A stretch of DNA of 64,000 bases from Corynespora cassiicola (Eukaryota > Ascomycota > Dothideomycetes > Pleosporales > Corynesporascaceae), in contig JAEUWY010000023.1 in NCBI GenBank assembly GCA_022059125.1, forward strand, positions 558,001-622,000. The letters run 5' to 3'. The notes beneath the pieces were generated by a model. That model searched no databases and was not told the DNA's origin. It saw only the letters and a list, made by a program, of their open reading frames with translations. This document shows, one piece after another, positions 45,385 through 58,624 of this stretch; positions within the stretch are counted from its first letter, which is position 1, and every line of letters begins with the position of its first letter. The translations under genes were made by a program, and so were the position numbers.

Positions 45385-48300
45385 CTACAACTCCTTCTTC
45401 ATCTTTGCATCCCCGTTTGCTACCTTTGCTCCACCAGCCTTGCGCTCATTCGCCGCCGTGTTGAGGAAGAAGGTGCGTTCCGCGAGCTTGAGAAGCTCAT
45501 CAATGACACTACAAGACCATTAGTACAAGCGCAAAAGCAAAAAGGGCGGGGATATAGACTCACATAATCGGCGCACTGATCGCCACCACCGCCTTCCACT
45601 CATGCCCATCAAGCGGAATAACCGAAAACAGACCCTGCAAAAACGGCACGTAGAGCAACGCAAAATGCAAAGCCATGGACAGGCAAATGGCATAGACGAG
45701 CTTCATATTGCGCCAGAGTGGGAGCGTGAGCAGAGACTCGGAGCTGCTGAGCGCATTCATGGCATTCAGCATCTCGATGACGACCAGGATGGACAGCGAG
45801 ACCGTTGACGCGCTCTTGGCGCTGTTGTTGGAGAACATCTCGCAGCCGATTTCCGGGAACTGGGTCGAGCAGCGGTGGAAGTGAGAGAGGTGATGGAACG
45901 AAATCTGCGGGCCGGCGCTGTTGAACATGAACCACCAGGCGTAGCCGAAGACGGTGGCGGCGCCGACGTAGGTGCCAATAACCATGTAGCGGAAGAAGAG
46001 CCAGCCGTCGACGAGCGCCTCGTCGCGCTTGCGGGGCTGGCGCTTCATGACGTCGTGGTCGGGCGGGTTGAAGGAAAGGGCGGTGGCGGGGAGACCGTCG
46101 GTGACGAGGTTGACCCAGAGGAGTTGGACGGGGATGAGAGCTTCGGGCATGCCGGCCGCGGCCGTGATGAAGATGGAGACGACCTCGCCAATGTTGGACG
46201 AAATCAGGTAGCGGATGAACTGTTGCGTGTTGTTGTAGATGGAGCGACCTTCCTCGACGGCACCCTCGATGGTAGCGAAGTTGTCGTCCACGAGGACCAT
46301 GTCGGCGGCGAGCTTGGCGACGTCAGTTCCAGAGCCCATGGCAACACCAATGTCGGCCTTCTTGAGAGCGGGCGCATCGTTGACACCGTCACCAGTCATG
46401 GCAACGACCTCGCCGGCTTGCTGAAGGAGATCGACCAGCTTGGACTTGTGGGTAGGTTCGGTACGGGAGAAGAGCGAGGCGTTCTTTGCGGCTTCCAGTT
46501 TCTGGGACTCGGTCAAGCCGTCAAATTGGCGGCCAGTGAAACTCTTTCCAGTCAAGTCCTCGTCCTCTCCAAAGACACCAATCTGTCGGCAAATGGTCTC
46601 GGCGGTGTTCTGGTTATCGCCAGTGATGACAACGACGCGAATACCAGCAGAGCGGCACTTGGCGATGGAATCGCGCACTTCGGGGCGAGGGGGATCCAAC
46701 ATGCCGCAGAGACCGATGAGAGTCATGTTCTGTTCCAGCTGAGCGTAATCCGAGGTGGACTTGGCCGACTTGAAAAGGGGGTTTGATCCAGCATCTTCCA
46801 CAGCAGCCAAAGCGATGACACGGAGACCACGGTTTCCATACTCGACGACTTCCTCGGAGAGCAGGCTCGAGAGCTGCTTGTTCAACGGGACCTTTTTGCC
46901 ATTCTCTCCAATGAGCACGTGTGTGCAGCGATCAATGATGGACTCGGGAGCGCCCTTGACGAGGAGTTTCTGAGAGTTACCGTTCTTAACCAAAACAGAC
47001 ATGCTCTTGCGATCGCGGGAGAATTCGTAGGTAGCCAACCTGGGGTACTGGTTCTCGTAGTATTTGCTGGCGTAGTGGAGGCGGTCGGTGGGCGAGACAG
47101 AAGAGCGAGAAGCGTTAACCTTGAGGTCGGGAGAGCCAACCTTCTCGGCCAGAACACGGAGAGCACCCTCAGTGGGCTCACCAACGATGCTGTGGGTGCC
47201 GTTCTTGGGGTCCAGAGACAGAGCAGCGTCGTTGCAAAGAGCAGCGACTTCGGTAATCTGGCGAACAGTGGCAGACGAGGCGGCCAAGTTCTCCTTTGGC
47301 TTGCCGTTGAACGTGATCTCGCCCTCGGGAGCAAAGCTGGTGCCCTGCACATCAAACTCCTCAAGACCCTTTCCGTCCTCGGTGATGAAAACAATCTTGT
47401 TGACGCTCATCTGGTTGGTCGTAAGAGTACCAGTCTTGTCCGAGCAAATGACGCTGCAGCTTCCCAGAGTCTCAACCGAGGGCAGACTGCGCACAACGGC
47501 GTTCCTTGCGGCCATCTTGCGAGTTCCCAGGGCAAGACAGGTAGTAATGACGACGGCAAGACCCTCAGGAATAGCGGCCACACCGAGCGAAACGGCAATC
47601 TTGAGGTAGTAGATGGCTCCCTTGGCGAAGCTTCCATGGGCCGGGTCGCTAAAGTTGCGGAAGTTGATAAGCCAGACAAGAACGCAAATAACGGTAATGA
47701 CCTTGGCCAACATGTCTCCGAAATCGTTGAGCTTCTCCTTGAGCGGGGTAGGCTGCGAAATTTGAGCCGTGATGCTCTCGTGAATATCTCCAATGGCCGT
47801 GTTTCCTCCGGTCAAGACGACCAGGGCCGTGGCGTGTCCAGTGACGACCGTCGTTCCAGAGAAGAGCATGTTGACCTGGTCCTGCTTGACAGCGCTCATA
47901 TCCTTGACCACCCTGGTGTCCTTGTGCACACTCTCGCTCTCGCCGGTGAGGATGGACTGGTCGACATTGAAGCTGTTGCTCTGGATGGACAAGACCCTGC
48001 AGTCGGCGGGAATGCGGTCTCCAATGGCGACGGAAATGACGTCTCCGGGCACCAACTCATCAGCCTTTATGCGCTTGATCTGACCCTCCCGCACGACCTT
48101 GGCCTCGTTGGCCGAGTACTCCTGAAGCGCGGCAATGGCCTTCTCGGCACTCGTCTCCTGGGTGACACCGACGACGGCGTTTAATATCAGAATGGTGAGG
48201 ATCTAGAGGCGCAAGCGGGCTAGTCAGCAAATGGAATTCCCATGTCCAAAGGGCGTGCGGTGGCTACTCACGACAGCGGGGTCGACAAAGGCGGTCCAGT

Positions 48301-48637
48301 CGTCGCCCTCCTCGAACAGGGCCAGCACAAAGGAGACGGCGGCGGAGCCGAGCAGTATTATCACCAGCTGGTCCTTGAACTGCTCGAGGATAAGCTCCCA
48401 GATGGGGGTGGGCGGGTCTTCTGGCAGGGCTGCAACGGGCGCGCATTAGCATGGCAATTCCTTCTTCTTCTTCTTATTCTTCGCAGGCGCTCAATTCTCC
48501 GTCGGAGGTCGTGACGTACCATTTTTGCCGTGCTTTTTGCGCAGGTCCTGTACCTGCTGGGGCGACAGGCCCTTTTGCTCGGTCACCTGGAAATGTTGCA
48601 GCGCCTCGGCGGGCGTCTTGTTGTAGGCATTCTCCAT
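45385..48637 (-). CDS. SERCA-type P-type calcium ATPase
   Basis: Four exons (48637-48520, 48429-48272, 48202-45564, 45508-45385; introns 90, 69 and 55 bases) encode 1012 residues, matching SERCA pumps (about 1000). It drives ATP-dependent Ca2+ uptake into the ER/Golgi lumen. The N-terminus [16 protein letters not shown] is typical. Later hallmarks are TGES in the actuator domain, IPEGLA in helix M4, [10 protein letters not shown] with phosphorylated Asp at about residue 347, KGAPES in the nucleotide domain, [17 protein letters not shown] in the hinge, and M6 with [12 protein letters not shown]. The last exon encodes a short Lys-rich tail ending KKEL. A KKEL-type ending resembles but is not a canonical dilysine ER-retrieval signal. 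The Neurospora counterpart is nca-1 by family. The 3' neighbour is 1.1 kb away. Confidence 0.96.
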
Positions 48638-50161
48638 GGCGGAGGGGCGAGGATTACGTGGGCGCGAAGTCGCGGCGCAACGTCTCTCCAGGTTCGGATT
48701 CGGGTCGGCTACTATGGGCTCAAGACTACCGACGACGGGGACCCGTGCAGGAGAAGCGCGCGCGGCAGGGAAGCGATGGTGTGATGGGAGGGGGCTGGGA
48801 GGGGGAGGGGGGAGGGGGTATTAGCTGTGGCTGCGAAGGCGACTGGGGAAAAAAAAGGCTCGGCGGCGAGTGTTATATAAGGAGAGGTGGATGGGACTGA
48901 GGCTCGCAGCAAATGTGTCCTCTCAGATTCTGGAAGCTGGGGCGGGCCCACTAGCGGCCACCCAGCCCGCGCTAGCCCGGAACCAGCAATGAAGATTCAC
49001 TGCCTCCCGTACCTCTTGGGGGGGGGGGGGGGGCCATGGGCACGTGGCCCGCTGCTCTGCGCGCATTCACCCGGCGTCCGTCTGGTCGCTGGCGAGAGTG
49101 CAGCAGTCGTCGTGCCTTGCCATGCGATGCGATGCGATGCGCGAAGATTCCACCAAGCCCTGGCTCTGCTGGCTTCGGAACTGCCTTCGCCGCTTTCGGA
49201 ACACGCACCCGGCTCACCACCACCGGCCCCCCCCCGCGATTCAGACGAGAGCCCCCCACTCCAGCTGGACCTCGCCCTTGGGCACTTGGCGGCGTTGCGC
49301 GGCCCTCTGGCACATGTTCCCACAGAGCCTCACCTGCAGTCAGGGTTACTCCGTCAGCGGCGAACCCTGTTTCGACCTCCCCCCTCCGAAACGGCCTGGG
49401 ACTCAGCCTCCGTACCTGTTTCCATCGCCCTCTCTGCCCGCCTTGCCCGCCCGCACCGCCACACCTCCAGGCCAGGTGCTCTCCAGATGGTGGACGGCAC
49501 GGCACGCACGCACGCAGGCCGCCAATGCAAAGACCAAGGCATCTTTTCCGAGGAAGCGCGTGCATCGGCCACGAGCAGCAAGCTTGCGCCAGGTGCCCAC
49601 TTCCAGGTTTTTTCAGCCACTTTTTGCGGCTTGACTGGTCCAAGCCATTCCGAAGTTCCGCTTTAGCCCTCAAGCCTCCCCTGTCCGCCGCCACACAGAG
49701 GGCTGCTGTCATTACACAATGTGCTGCAAAGCGCTGCAGAGGACTGGCACGCACGGCACCGTCTTGCTTGTCAGATTTGTTTGATTTTTTTTTTCGATTC
49801 TTTCATCTCGTATTCATACTCGTTCATCGCTCTACATGAATGACCCTTGCCTCCCATGTCCACGGTGGTATCAAAAAGATTCGAAACGAAAACAGCCAGC
49901 CAGCCCATGGGTCCGCCAGATAAATGTCAACAGGTAAAACGCCAGATAGCCAGCGCCTTTGCTCCTCGCTATGCAGTCATGCTCCCAGAAATGTGTCAAA
50001 ATCATGCCTGTCTAGGCTTTGAATCGGGAGGGATTGGCCGTTCCATCCCCCCAGGCCTCTTCATGCTGTCCTCCACAAAAAATTACCACTTATTAACGTT
50101 GGAATAGACCGAGCCGTTGCTCGGAAGAAGATAAAAAAACAAAATGCTCGGCGTGCTCCAA
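48638..50161. other. 1.5 kb intergenic region
   Basis: Promoter and leader side of the calcium ATPase gene and 3' side of the hybrid kinase gene. Long open frames (up to 267 codons at 49036-49839, +) overlap one another in several frames, as expected of GC-rich noncoding DNA, and show no family match. A run of 14 G occurs at 49019-49032 and a (GCGAT)-like run at 49124-49142. Confidence 0.5.
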
Positions 50162-52939
50162 TCAGCATGCCGTGTCTACAGTGCGTGATGCAGAGTACTG
50201 CACGATTAGTTTCTCAATGTCCTTGATGCCGTAGGGCTTGTTGAGGAAGCCCTTCATGCCCGTTTGTGCTGCACGCACCAGCGCCTCGTCGGTTATGTCG
50301 GCGCTTACTGCGAGAATGGTTGGTGTTGTCGAGAGCCCCAGTTTGAGGATTTGTTCGGCTGCTTGGAACCCGTCCACACGCGGCATCCACAGGTCCATGA
50401 GCACAACGTCAATGGCCTGCTCGGCCGGCGCCTGCCGATTCTTGAGCATCTTCTCCACCGCATCGTTCCCATCGCTGGCTTCGATGACGTTGCTGTAGCC
50501 CAGCTTGCGGAGCATGGCGCTCAGGATTCTTCGGTTGATCATGTTGTCCTCGACTATAAGGATGTTGAGCGGCTTCTTCACCGCCAGGTCACGGTCATAG
50601 TCATCATTGTCCGACCGAGTGCGACTCTTGGACGTGGCGCGCGGCCGAGCAGGCGAAGTGGTCCTACGTGGAGAAGGCAGGCCGAGGTGCTGTAGCGATG
50701 GGGCAGGCCTGGGCGTTGATGCGGCTGAGGGGCTACTCTGTGCGGTCTTGGCGTCGACTTTGAATGGATCCGAAGATAGCGGCGGGGTCGTGGGCTGCTG
50801 TGCAGCTTTGAAGGCCAGGACATCCGACTCCATGGAGCGACGAGACTTCACCGACGGCGTCGGTGACCCAAAAGGTGACCCAGGCCGGCTGCACACTTCC
50901 CCTGGTGCGAGGGGAACCCGCATCTCGAACTCGGATCCCTTCTCGGGCCCAGACACTTGCGAGCGGAGACAGAACAGATCTCCGCCTAGCTTTCGCGCCA
51001 ACCCTTTTGCGACCATAAGCCCAAGGCCAAGGCCTTCACTTTGGCGAGTGGTCGAATCGTCTTCCCGGGCAAACGGTTTGAACAGGTTGGGAATGAAGGC
51101 TGCCGGAATCCCAGAGCCGCTGTCCTTGATGTTGATGACTATGTATCGAGACTTGGAGCTCAAGCCAACCTTGAGGGTGATGTTGCCGTTGTCTGTGAAT
51201 TTGATGGCGTTCAAAGTAACGCACGAAATCATCTTGGCGAGGTCCTTCTCGTCAATCAAAATGGTCTCAGGCACCTCAGGCGAGACCATCCATTCGATGT
51301 TCTTGGTGTTTGCTTGGCCGTTGGAGCTGCGCGCCCGCACTTCGATCTTCTCTCCCACATCCGTCTCTTCGGCTATAGCTGAATCGGGTCGGCCGCCTAC
51401 CTTCAAGGCGTCATTGATAACGTACTGCACTACTTCTCTCAAATTAGTGTGGCGAAGGCCTGGAACGATCGAATGCTCAGAAGCAAACATGGGCGAAGCT
51501 GCAGCATCGCCATCGCAGTGCGTGGCCGAAACGCCATGAGAGCACGTGGAATCCAGAGTATCAATGTCCGTATTTGTCTTTTCGATCGGTGCGTAGATTG
51601 GATCCCGGCCGTGGGGTTCCTCCGAGCACGTGTGGCGGAGCCGTCGACGCGCACTTCTCGATACGCGAACCTTGCCATTCGCCCACACCACATCCTCTAG
51701 CTTTCGCTTGGCCCCACGGATCTGATTGATCGGCGTGTTGTTGCCCGTGACCAAGATCTCTGGGCGCTGGCCGCGAAGGAATACATCAAGGCTGTTTTCA
51801 TCCTTGTCTAGGGGCGTTAGAGGGGTTTCTGGCACGCCCATGTTCAAATCGTACGCGTGCACGACATTGTCGGCGGCCTCAACCGCGCGTCTTGAGCTGT
51901 CTTCTCAAAGTTAGCCCACGTGGTCCGTTGCAACCAGCCGGCGGCGGCGGCAAATTGTAGCAGGAGAAGAAGGAAAAAGAGACTGACCTTGCACTGCTTC
52001 AATGTTTTCCTTGAGAGTGTTCAAGATCTGTCGGATCCGCGAATCTCCCTGCTGTTCCTCGGCGGCTTCCTTGACGTTGGCCATCATGACATCGAGCATT
52101 CCCACGACGCCCTGCATGGGCGTCCTGAGCTCATGCGAGAGGCTGCGGGCATAAGGCTTCAGGGATTGCGAGACTGAGATGGCTTCGTGTGGAACAACGC
52201 GTGGAAGCTCAGGGCTGAGCCTCTGGGCCGACTTGGCAAAGTCCTTTCCTTCCAGCACGCGCTCCAGAATCATATCCTCGAGTCCGTGGAACAGCATCTC
52301 CAAATAACCCCAGCCCAGTTGGCGGCGGGCAGCTCCTTCGGGACTCCACATGACTCCAAAATGGGCAAAGCACTTTCCGTCGGCAAACAGGGGGATTCCT
52401 AGGTAGGCCTCTCCGGGGACGACGAGCTCGTTGGGGTTGTTGACGATGAATTCGTTGAGCTTCTCCGGGATGATGAAGATCTTGTCGTGTCGCATGTGTG
52501 CACAGGGACACGAGTAGGCATGGTACTTGAAATTGCGAAGGTGGTTCTTGATCCCATGGCCGTCGTTGATGTAGAAGGCGGCTCCCATCAGACAAGCGCC
52601 GGGCTCCCCAATGGGCGGCATCTCGACGGGCATATTCTGGTCGTCGGCGAGGATCCGCTTGGAAACGAAGGCATACTGGGCGTCGGCAATGTTGGCGAGC
52701 CCCTCGGTGAGGAGCGACCAGAAGGTCTCGGTGTCGGCATGCCTGAGGTCGTCCTTTAGCTTGACCAGCTGCTCGGCAGCATTGCTTTCGGCAGGGTGGT
52801 AGAGACGGCGCAGCTCGTCCCTGAAGCCGGCGTCGCCCTCCTGGACGACCATGCCTGGCATTGGGAGGGAGAAGCAGAGAGACTGGCGTTCGATTATATC
52901 AGGCGGGAGGGTGCTAGGGTCGACAGCAGCCTCCTCCAT
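50162..52939 (-). CDS. GAF-domain hybrid histidine kinase
   Basis: Two exons (52939-51988 and 51900-50162; 87-base intron) encode 896 residues. In order: a GAF-type sensor domain (about 50-240), the H-box SLSHELRTPMQG with phosphoaccepting His269, the dimerisation helices, and an ATPase domain with the N-box NAIKFTDNGN, the G1 box DSGSGIP and G2 GLGLGLMVAKGLA. A Pro/Ser-rich linker precedes a receiver domain with the acidic pair in ILIVEDN, phosphoaccepting Asp820 in LMDLWMP, and Lys in NKPYG. It senses an intracellular ligand or redox state and would pass phosphate through an Hpt protein to the Ssk1/Skn7-type regulators. No transmembrane helix is seen, so it is soluble. The intron sits between the dimerisation helices and the ATPase domain. 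The kinase group is not assigned. Confidence 0.94.
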
Positions 52940-53965
52940 CTTTCAACTCCTCATACGACGAAAAGGCGAGAAGGGGCTCCAGGGTGGGGACGTGGGCCGG
53001 AAGGAAGGACTGGGACTGGGACGGGGCTCCACCAGGGTACCGGTGTGATAAGAGTATTGACTGGAGCGGGGAAGAGGCAATGGGTGTGCGTCACTTGGCT
53101 GACGGCGGCGGAGGAGAGGTGGGAATGCAGAGGGCAGATGCGGACGGGAGCAAGGACGTGTGTAGACGTTGGGACGGTGGCATTCGACGGAAGTGGCTTA
53201 CGCGAGCACAGTCGGAATGGCGGGCGGTGGAATGCAGGAATGCAGCAAGACAGGTGTGCAGCAGCAGGGGGAGGGAGCAGAGTCGTGGACGGCGTGGGCG
53301 CGCAGACTGCGGCGATGTGGTTGGACTGCGGCGACTGAGCGAGTGTCGTACATATGAGGGCTGGTCGCAGGTTGCGCCCCAGTCCGATCTAGAACGCGTC
53401 CCGATGCTGAGGCAAGCTTGCGCTTCCTACCAACTCCGAGCTGTGGAGACAAAGCGACAACACCGAAGCCAGACCAGACGCCGGAGAGAAGGGCGCCTCA
53501 GGCTGGCACAGGCGGGCGCAGGCGGTCCACCTGTCCAGCTGTCCGGCGTCCACAGTCAGCTGTCCAGCGGCACCAGCAGCACCAGCAGCACCACGACCAC
53601 GGCCACGACCACCACGACCGCCTCCAGCATCCAGCGCAGCCGGCAGCACAGAAGCAAGCAGCCACCGCACCGCACAGGGCCCTCGGCCACGGCCACGGCC
53701 ACAGCGGCCACGGCGGCCACGACGGCCTTTCCCCCAGGTGGCCGCCGCCGTGATCGCCGGCCTGGGGCTGACTTTGGGCGGACCCTGCACGCTGACCAGC
53801 CAAGCAGCACAGCGGATCCCGCTTGATTCGGCCCAGTCTAGAATCTTGGGGCCATGTACGATTTGCAGCGCTAGCCGCCCTAGATGCGTCGCTGCTCGGC
53901 CCCTTAAGCCAACCTCCGCCCTCTGCCCGCCCGCCGGCTGCGCGCCTGGCCGCGGCAACATGACG

Positions 53966-54002
53966 CCCAGCCCAGCCCAGCCCAGCACCGCACCGCACCG
54001 CA
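53966..54002. repeat. pentanucleotide runs (CCCAG) then (CACCG)
   Basis: About four CCCAG units are followed directly by about three CACCG units. Confidence 0.8.
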
Positions 54003-54165
54003 GCCGTCGACGACGGGCGGGCACTGCAATGGGCGAGATACGAGCGTGGAGATGACGACCGGCGGTGGACGCTGACTCTTTGGGAGAGGGAGAGAGAGAG
54101 GCGGACGGCAGAGAGGTCAAGTATGGGCGGTGGGCAGGGCGGGCGTCGCGGGCAGCCCTGGGGGC

Positions 54166-54200
54166 GCAGGGCAGGGCAGGGCAGGGCAGGGCAGGGCAGG
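54166..54200. repeat. GCAGG pentanucleotide microsatellite
   Basis: Seven perfect GCAGG units. Confidence 0.9.
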
Positions 54201-54761
54201 ACAGCTGGGCCGACCAGGGCCCAGCAGCAGCTTACGAAAGCATCTCGACCCCGTTCAGACGGAAAACTAAAACTCTGAAATCCGAGAGAAAACACGCAGA
54301 GCAGCGTCCGAGGGCGCTGGGCCCGCAGAAAACTGTCAGGGCTGCTTGGCCGACGTCAGCGGCGGGGGTGGCCTGGATATACCCACTCTGGAGTATCGGC
54401 CAGTCTCACCACGCTCGTTCGACCGTGTGTGAGGGCCTGTGTGAGGGTCCGTCTACACCCATCCATCCCCCTACACACATCCCCACGAATGCCCACCTAC
54501 ACATGTTCGCTGACTCACGGCCACGCCCCCAGGGGTCAGACTGCCTCCCTTTTCCTTCTGCCGTCCTCTCACATGGCTGCCGCCTAGACAGCCTGAAAGC
54601 CGGGACACCGTCACCACCAGGTCGCCTGGTGGCCGGTCGTCAGTCACCCCGCCGCCCGTCGCCCGTCGCCAGTACTCCAGTCCAGCCCGCGGGTATAAGG
54701 CCGGAGAGCTGTCTCTAGGCTCGCGGATACATGCACCCTGGCCGCAATCAACTCCAGACCA

Positions 54762-54796
54762 CCCAGACTACCCAGACTACCCAGACTACCCAGACT
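54762..54796. repeat. 9-base tandem repeat CCCAGACTA
   Basis: Four units, the last truncated. Confidence 0.9.
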
Positions 54797-55556
54797 GTAC
54801 AACACGTCCACCCAAGGCGCACTGCATGGCGCCTGACCTGCCCTACTCTGGTTGTGCTCTGCACTGCACTCATTCTCCATCTCGCATCCCAGCTTGCAGG
54901 CCGCCTCCCGCACCCCGTCGGCGACGTGACAACAGCCGCGCAGCCTACCTAGGCACGCAGCGTAGTGTGTCGCGTCTATTCATACACCTAGGTGTAACAG
55001 GTCGTCGCCGGCTCGCCAGTGGCTGGGACTGCAAGCCGAAGCGTAGGCTATGGTAGTGGTCGGCATGCCGCACGTCGCACCTGGGCGCGGAAAGTAGCGA
55101 AAAGCCATCGATAGGCTGGCGAATCGCATCACGCACGTACTTCCGCCATCCCGCACCGAGACACTCTGCTCTCCCGTTTGAACGCTAGTTTAGACGCTCC
55201 AAAAACGTTGAAGGGCGTCGGGGGGGGCGTCGACTTAACCGTCTGGCACAGGTAACGTTACATGGCGCGCTTTTGCGAGGGCGGCGGGGGGCGCGTCGGC
55301 CGAGCTGCCAGCCAGGTGCTATACTTGTGTGCTGCCTACGCTGCGCTGCCTGCTACTGGCCTGTGTATAGCCATACAGTACGCGGCTGGGCGCAGCAGCT
55401 GTCGTGGATGGACCCGGAGCGGAGGCGTGCTGCGCGCTGCGTGCTGCGAGATCTGCTGGCGTTCCTGGTCTTGTCCATCTCGACCATCCCGGGCGCCGTC
55501 CCTTTCCCCCGCACATCATGTTCGCAGCAGCAGACTGCCGTGCTCTGGGAACGCTT

Positions 55557-55588
55557 GCGGTAGCGGTAGCGGTAGCGGTAGCGGTAGC
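55557..55588. repeat. GCGGTA hexanucleotide microsatellite
   Basis: About five units. Confidence 0.9.
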
Positions 55589-55821
55589 AGCATGTGCGCA
55601 TACTAATCCGTCAGATGTAAGGCTCCTCTCGTGTACGCCTGCGTGCCCGTGTAGGCAAAGATGAACGGCGCTGGCCAACAATGGCCGACCTTTTCAGACG
55701 CTGGGGGGGCGCTGGGCCACGCTTCTCGACGCTTTGGGCGCGCCCTTGTCGATCGTCACTTCCTCTGCGAGACCCAAGTCGCGTCTGGGCGTGGCCTTTT
55801 CGCGAACCCTATCCGCCTCAA

Positions 55822-55868
55822 GCCCATGACTGCCCATGACCACCCATGACCACCCATGACCACCCATT
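55822..55868. repeat. 10-base tandem repeat CACCCATGAC
   Basis: Four to five units, the first and last imperfect. Confidence 0.85.
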
Positions 55869-57131
55869 CCCGTCCGTCCCTCTGCCTGTGCCTCTACACA
55901 TGCCCCCTCGTCTCCCGCATCCAGCCCGCCCACGTCGCTGCCTAACTTTTGCACATCGCCGACCACCACGACGCGCCTTATTGCCGGCCTCCCAGCCCGC
56001 ATCCACTGCGATCCGCCCACTCCCACCATCAAAAAAGCACCTCCAGCCTCATCCACTCTTCAGACCGCTGTCTGCCACTTCAGCCTGCCGCTTCTTCCAG
56101 TGCTCCTGCTGCAGCCTCATGCTTCCCACCCTCGTCTTCTCTATCTGAAACGTCATCATCTGTAACCTTTTCTTTCATCCACCCTCCCCCTCTCAGCTCC
56201 TATTCCCGCATCCTGGCCCATGGCCGTCTAGACCGCTAGGGGGCGCACACAGGGCCACCCCATCGCCCAAGTCCACCTCCCGGGGCCTCATGTTCGCGCC
56301 CCGAGCCCGAATGCCGACGAGCCCCCTCTCCCCTCTCTTTGTCGAAGCGACCGACAAGTGAAGCCATCACGCCCGTCCCCCTCGACTTGCCCACGGCCAA
56401 ACAACCGTCGACCGATCCATGTTTCCCCATGTTTCATCGCCGCCCAAGACGCTCTTCTCGAAGCTTCTTCCACACTGGCCACGACGTTCCACCACGGCGG
56501 CTCACTTCGACCTGTTAGGACCTAGAGAACCATAATTGAGCCTATCACTCTCACAAGTCATCCGTCTCCTTCCCACTGGTTCTCCTCCTCTTCGCCCACT
56601 TCGCTTCCCTTCTCTGCAGCCGACCCGACGCCCGCGCTGCACACGGCTGATACCAAAATAACCTGAGGCTCCATCGTCACACTTACCCTGTGACCCAGTT
56701 CGCGCCCAGGTCCGCACAGTGCGGTAACGCTGCCGCTGGCCGCAACCCTTGGCAACGGTCTCGACCAAGCCCATGTCGACCAAATCCACTGCTGCAGCGA
56801 CGCCGCTGTGACAAGGCGGTGACTCGCTCACTTGCGCTGGTCCAGCTGTACGCGAGAGCAAGCGCAGGCTTACGCTAGACGTGTGCTTCAAGGTGAGTGC
56901 GCCGGGCTTGGGCCTAGGCCTAGCCTAGAGCGTCTGGAACGACATGCAGTTGTGTGTTTCGGCATCCTAATTCTCATGCGGACAAGGGAACCCGCGCCGC
57001 TGACGATATTTATACCGCTTATGCGTGCGCGTTCGACTAGGAGGCGCGTCCGTCGGCAAAAGAGCGTTGACGCGCTTCCAACACGTTCGCTCGAGCTCAC
57101 TCCAAAAGCAGTAACCCACGATGGTCAAGAA

Positions 57132-57155
57132 GCCGCCGCCGCCGCCGCCGCCCCC
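57132..57155. repeat. CCG trinucleotide run
   Basis: Seven to eight units, at the start of a 43-codon open frame that I do not accept as a gene. Confidence 0.8.
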
Positions 57156-58256
57156 GCGACACTACAGCGCGACCCCTCAGCATGTACTCATCATGATGGG
57201 TTTGGAACCACTGCCTTCTCCTGGCACTCCATGCCACAAGGGAGCCTAGACTTTCTATAGCTCGCTGTAGTATACCTTTGTGAGGCACAGAGGCAGGGCG
57301 AACGAGAAACGCCTCATTTCGGAGGCACGATCTGATCGCACCTGGCGCCATGCGATGCAGCCACAAAATTCTGCCTCGAACGCCGCCTTGACCTGGCCTC
57401 CCAGTCCAGACCCCCGAAACCTCGCCGCCATGTTCCACATGTATTGAGCCTGTTGATGTTGAGTTGCAGCTGGAACCTTGGCGCCTCTATCGGCGCGTCT
57501 CCTCGGTCAGCCCCGACTTCATTCATCACCACGACCGACTTCAGCCGCCGCCGTCTGGTATCCGAGCAACAAACATTTGCCCTGGAAAACAGCGCCTATA
57601 CCCCCCTCTGACGATTGCAACGTGGTAGGTGCAGTCCTCCCCGCCAACGTCGAGTCGGGTCCATATTCGTCGTGTCGTAATATTCTCGTTTCTTTTTCGG
57701 GCGCACCGCTTTTGCTTTGCTTCACGCTGCATGCTCATCGGTTCTGGCCCCGCCTCCCGCTCTCTGATGTGACGTGCGCAATAAAAAGCAAAGGCCGAGG
57801 CACGACCTCGACCACGCGCGACAAAGTTTATCGGAATGCAGCTGCGGCAATATCTCTTGTTTCCTCTCCGCTCCGCGTCCGCGCCCTGAGCTCATCATGC
57901 CTGATGGGTATAAAGGGTACGAAGTCAGTGTGTCGAGCGGGGCAGAGTATAGGAACCGGCTGCGTCAGATGAAGGTAGGTCACTTTCTTTAGTGTGTGTA
58001 GTTTACTAGCATATATCAATTTCCAAAAAAAGCTACTACATGTGATTTTTTTTCCCTGGTTCTTTTCGGTTCCTACCGTGCAAAAGGGTTACACGTGTCT
58101 ATGCCGCAAACTCGCCAGCAACGCCTGCCTGTCAGCCCTCTGACTGTTTCCCCCAGCCGTGACTCACTTCACCGCTATATAATCGAGATTTTAAAATCAG
58201 AGTGTTGGGAACGGAGGGGAGTGTCTGGCTGGCTGACTAGCTGACCTGGCTGGCTA

Positions 58257-58279
58257 GGTTGGTTGGTTGGTTGGTTGGT
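58257..58279. repeat. GGTT tetranucleotide microsatellite
   Basis: Five to six units in a G/T-rich tract. Confidence 0.85.
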
Positions 58280-58556
58280 AGGTACAGACGAGCAAGTTGA
58301 AAAAAAAAACTGTAAACGACGAGTCATGTCCCTGGCTAGACGTTTGCCGCGGAGGCAAAATGGTGGGTGTAGATGAGTAGGCAAGTGATTTGCGTCCCTG
58401 ACCGTTTTGCGGAGGGATGGTAGAGTGGCGTGTGCGTGTCGTGTTGCCGAGGAGCCGAAGGGGGGGGATGGGAAAGGGAAGAAGAAGAAAAAAATGCATG
58501 GATGGAGGACCGTGGATGGGGAGAGGGTCACCGCTGGTTCTAGGGTTCAGGTTAGG

Positions 58557-58624
58557 GCGGGGATCGCGAGAATGGGCTGATTGATGGGCGGCGGGGATCG
58601 CGAGGATGGGCTGATTGATGGGCG
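58557..58624. repeat. 34-base direct repeat, 2 copies
   Basis: GGATCGCGAG plus ATGGGCTGATTGATGGGCG occurs twice in tandem with a single A/G difference in the compared part. Confidence 0.85.

Noticed and set aside
49036..49839. A 267-codon frame and overlapping 260- and 196-codon frames
   Set aside because: All overlap in different frames of GC-rich DNA with a G run; no motif is visible.
52984..54295. Several 200-280 codon frames on both strands
   Set aside because: They come from repeats such as CCACGGCCACGACC and have no conserved motif; overlapping frames on both strands show composition bias rather than selection.
57898..57992. A short frame starting MPDGYKGYEVS with a following donor-like GTAGGT
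   Set aside because: I could not find a downstream exon that continues it; it may be an unspliced fragment or chance.
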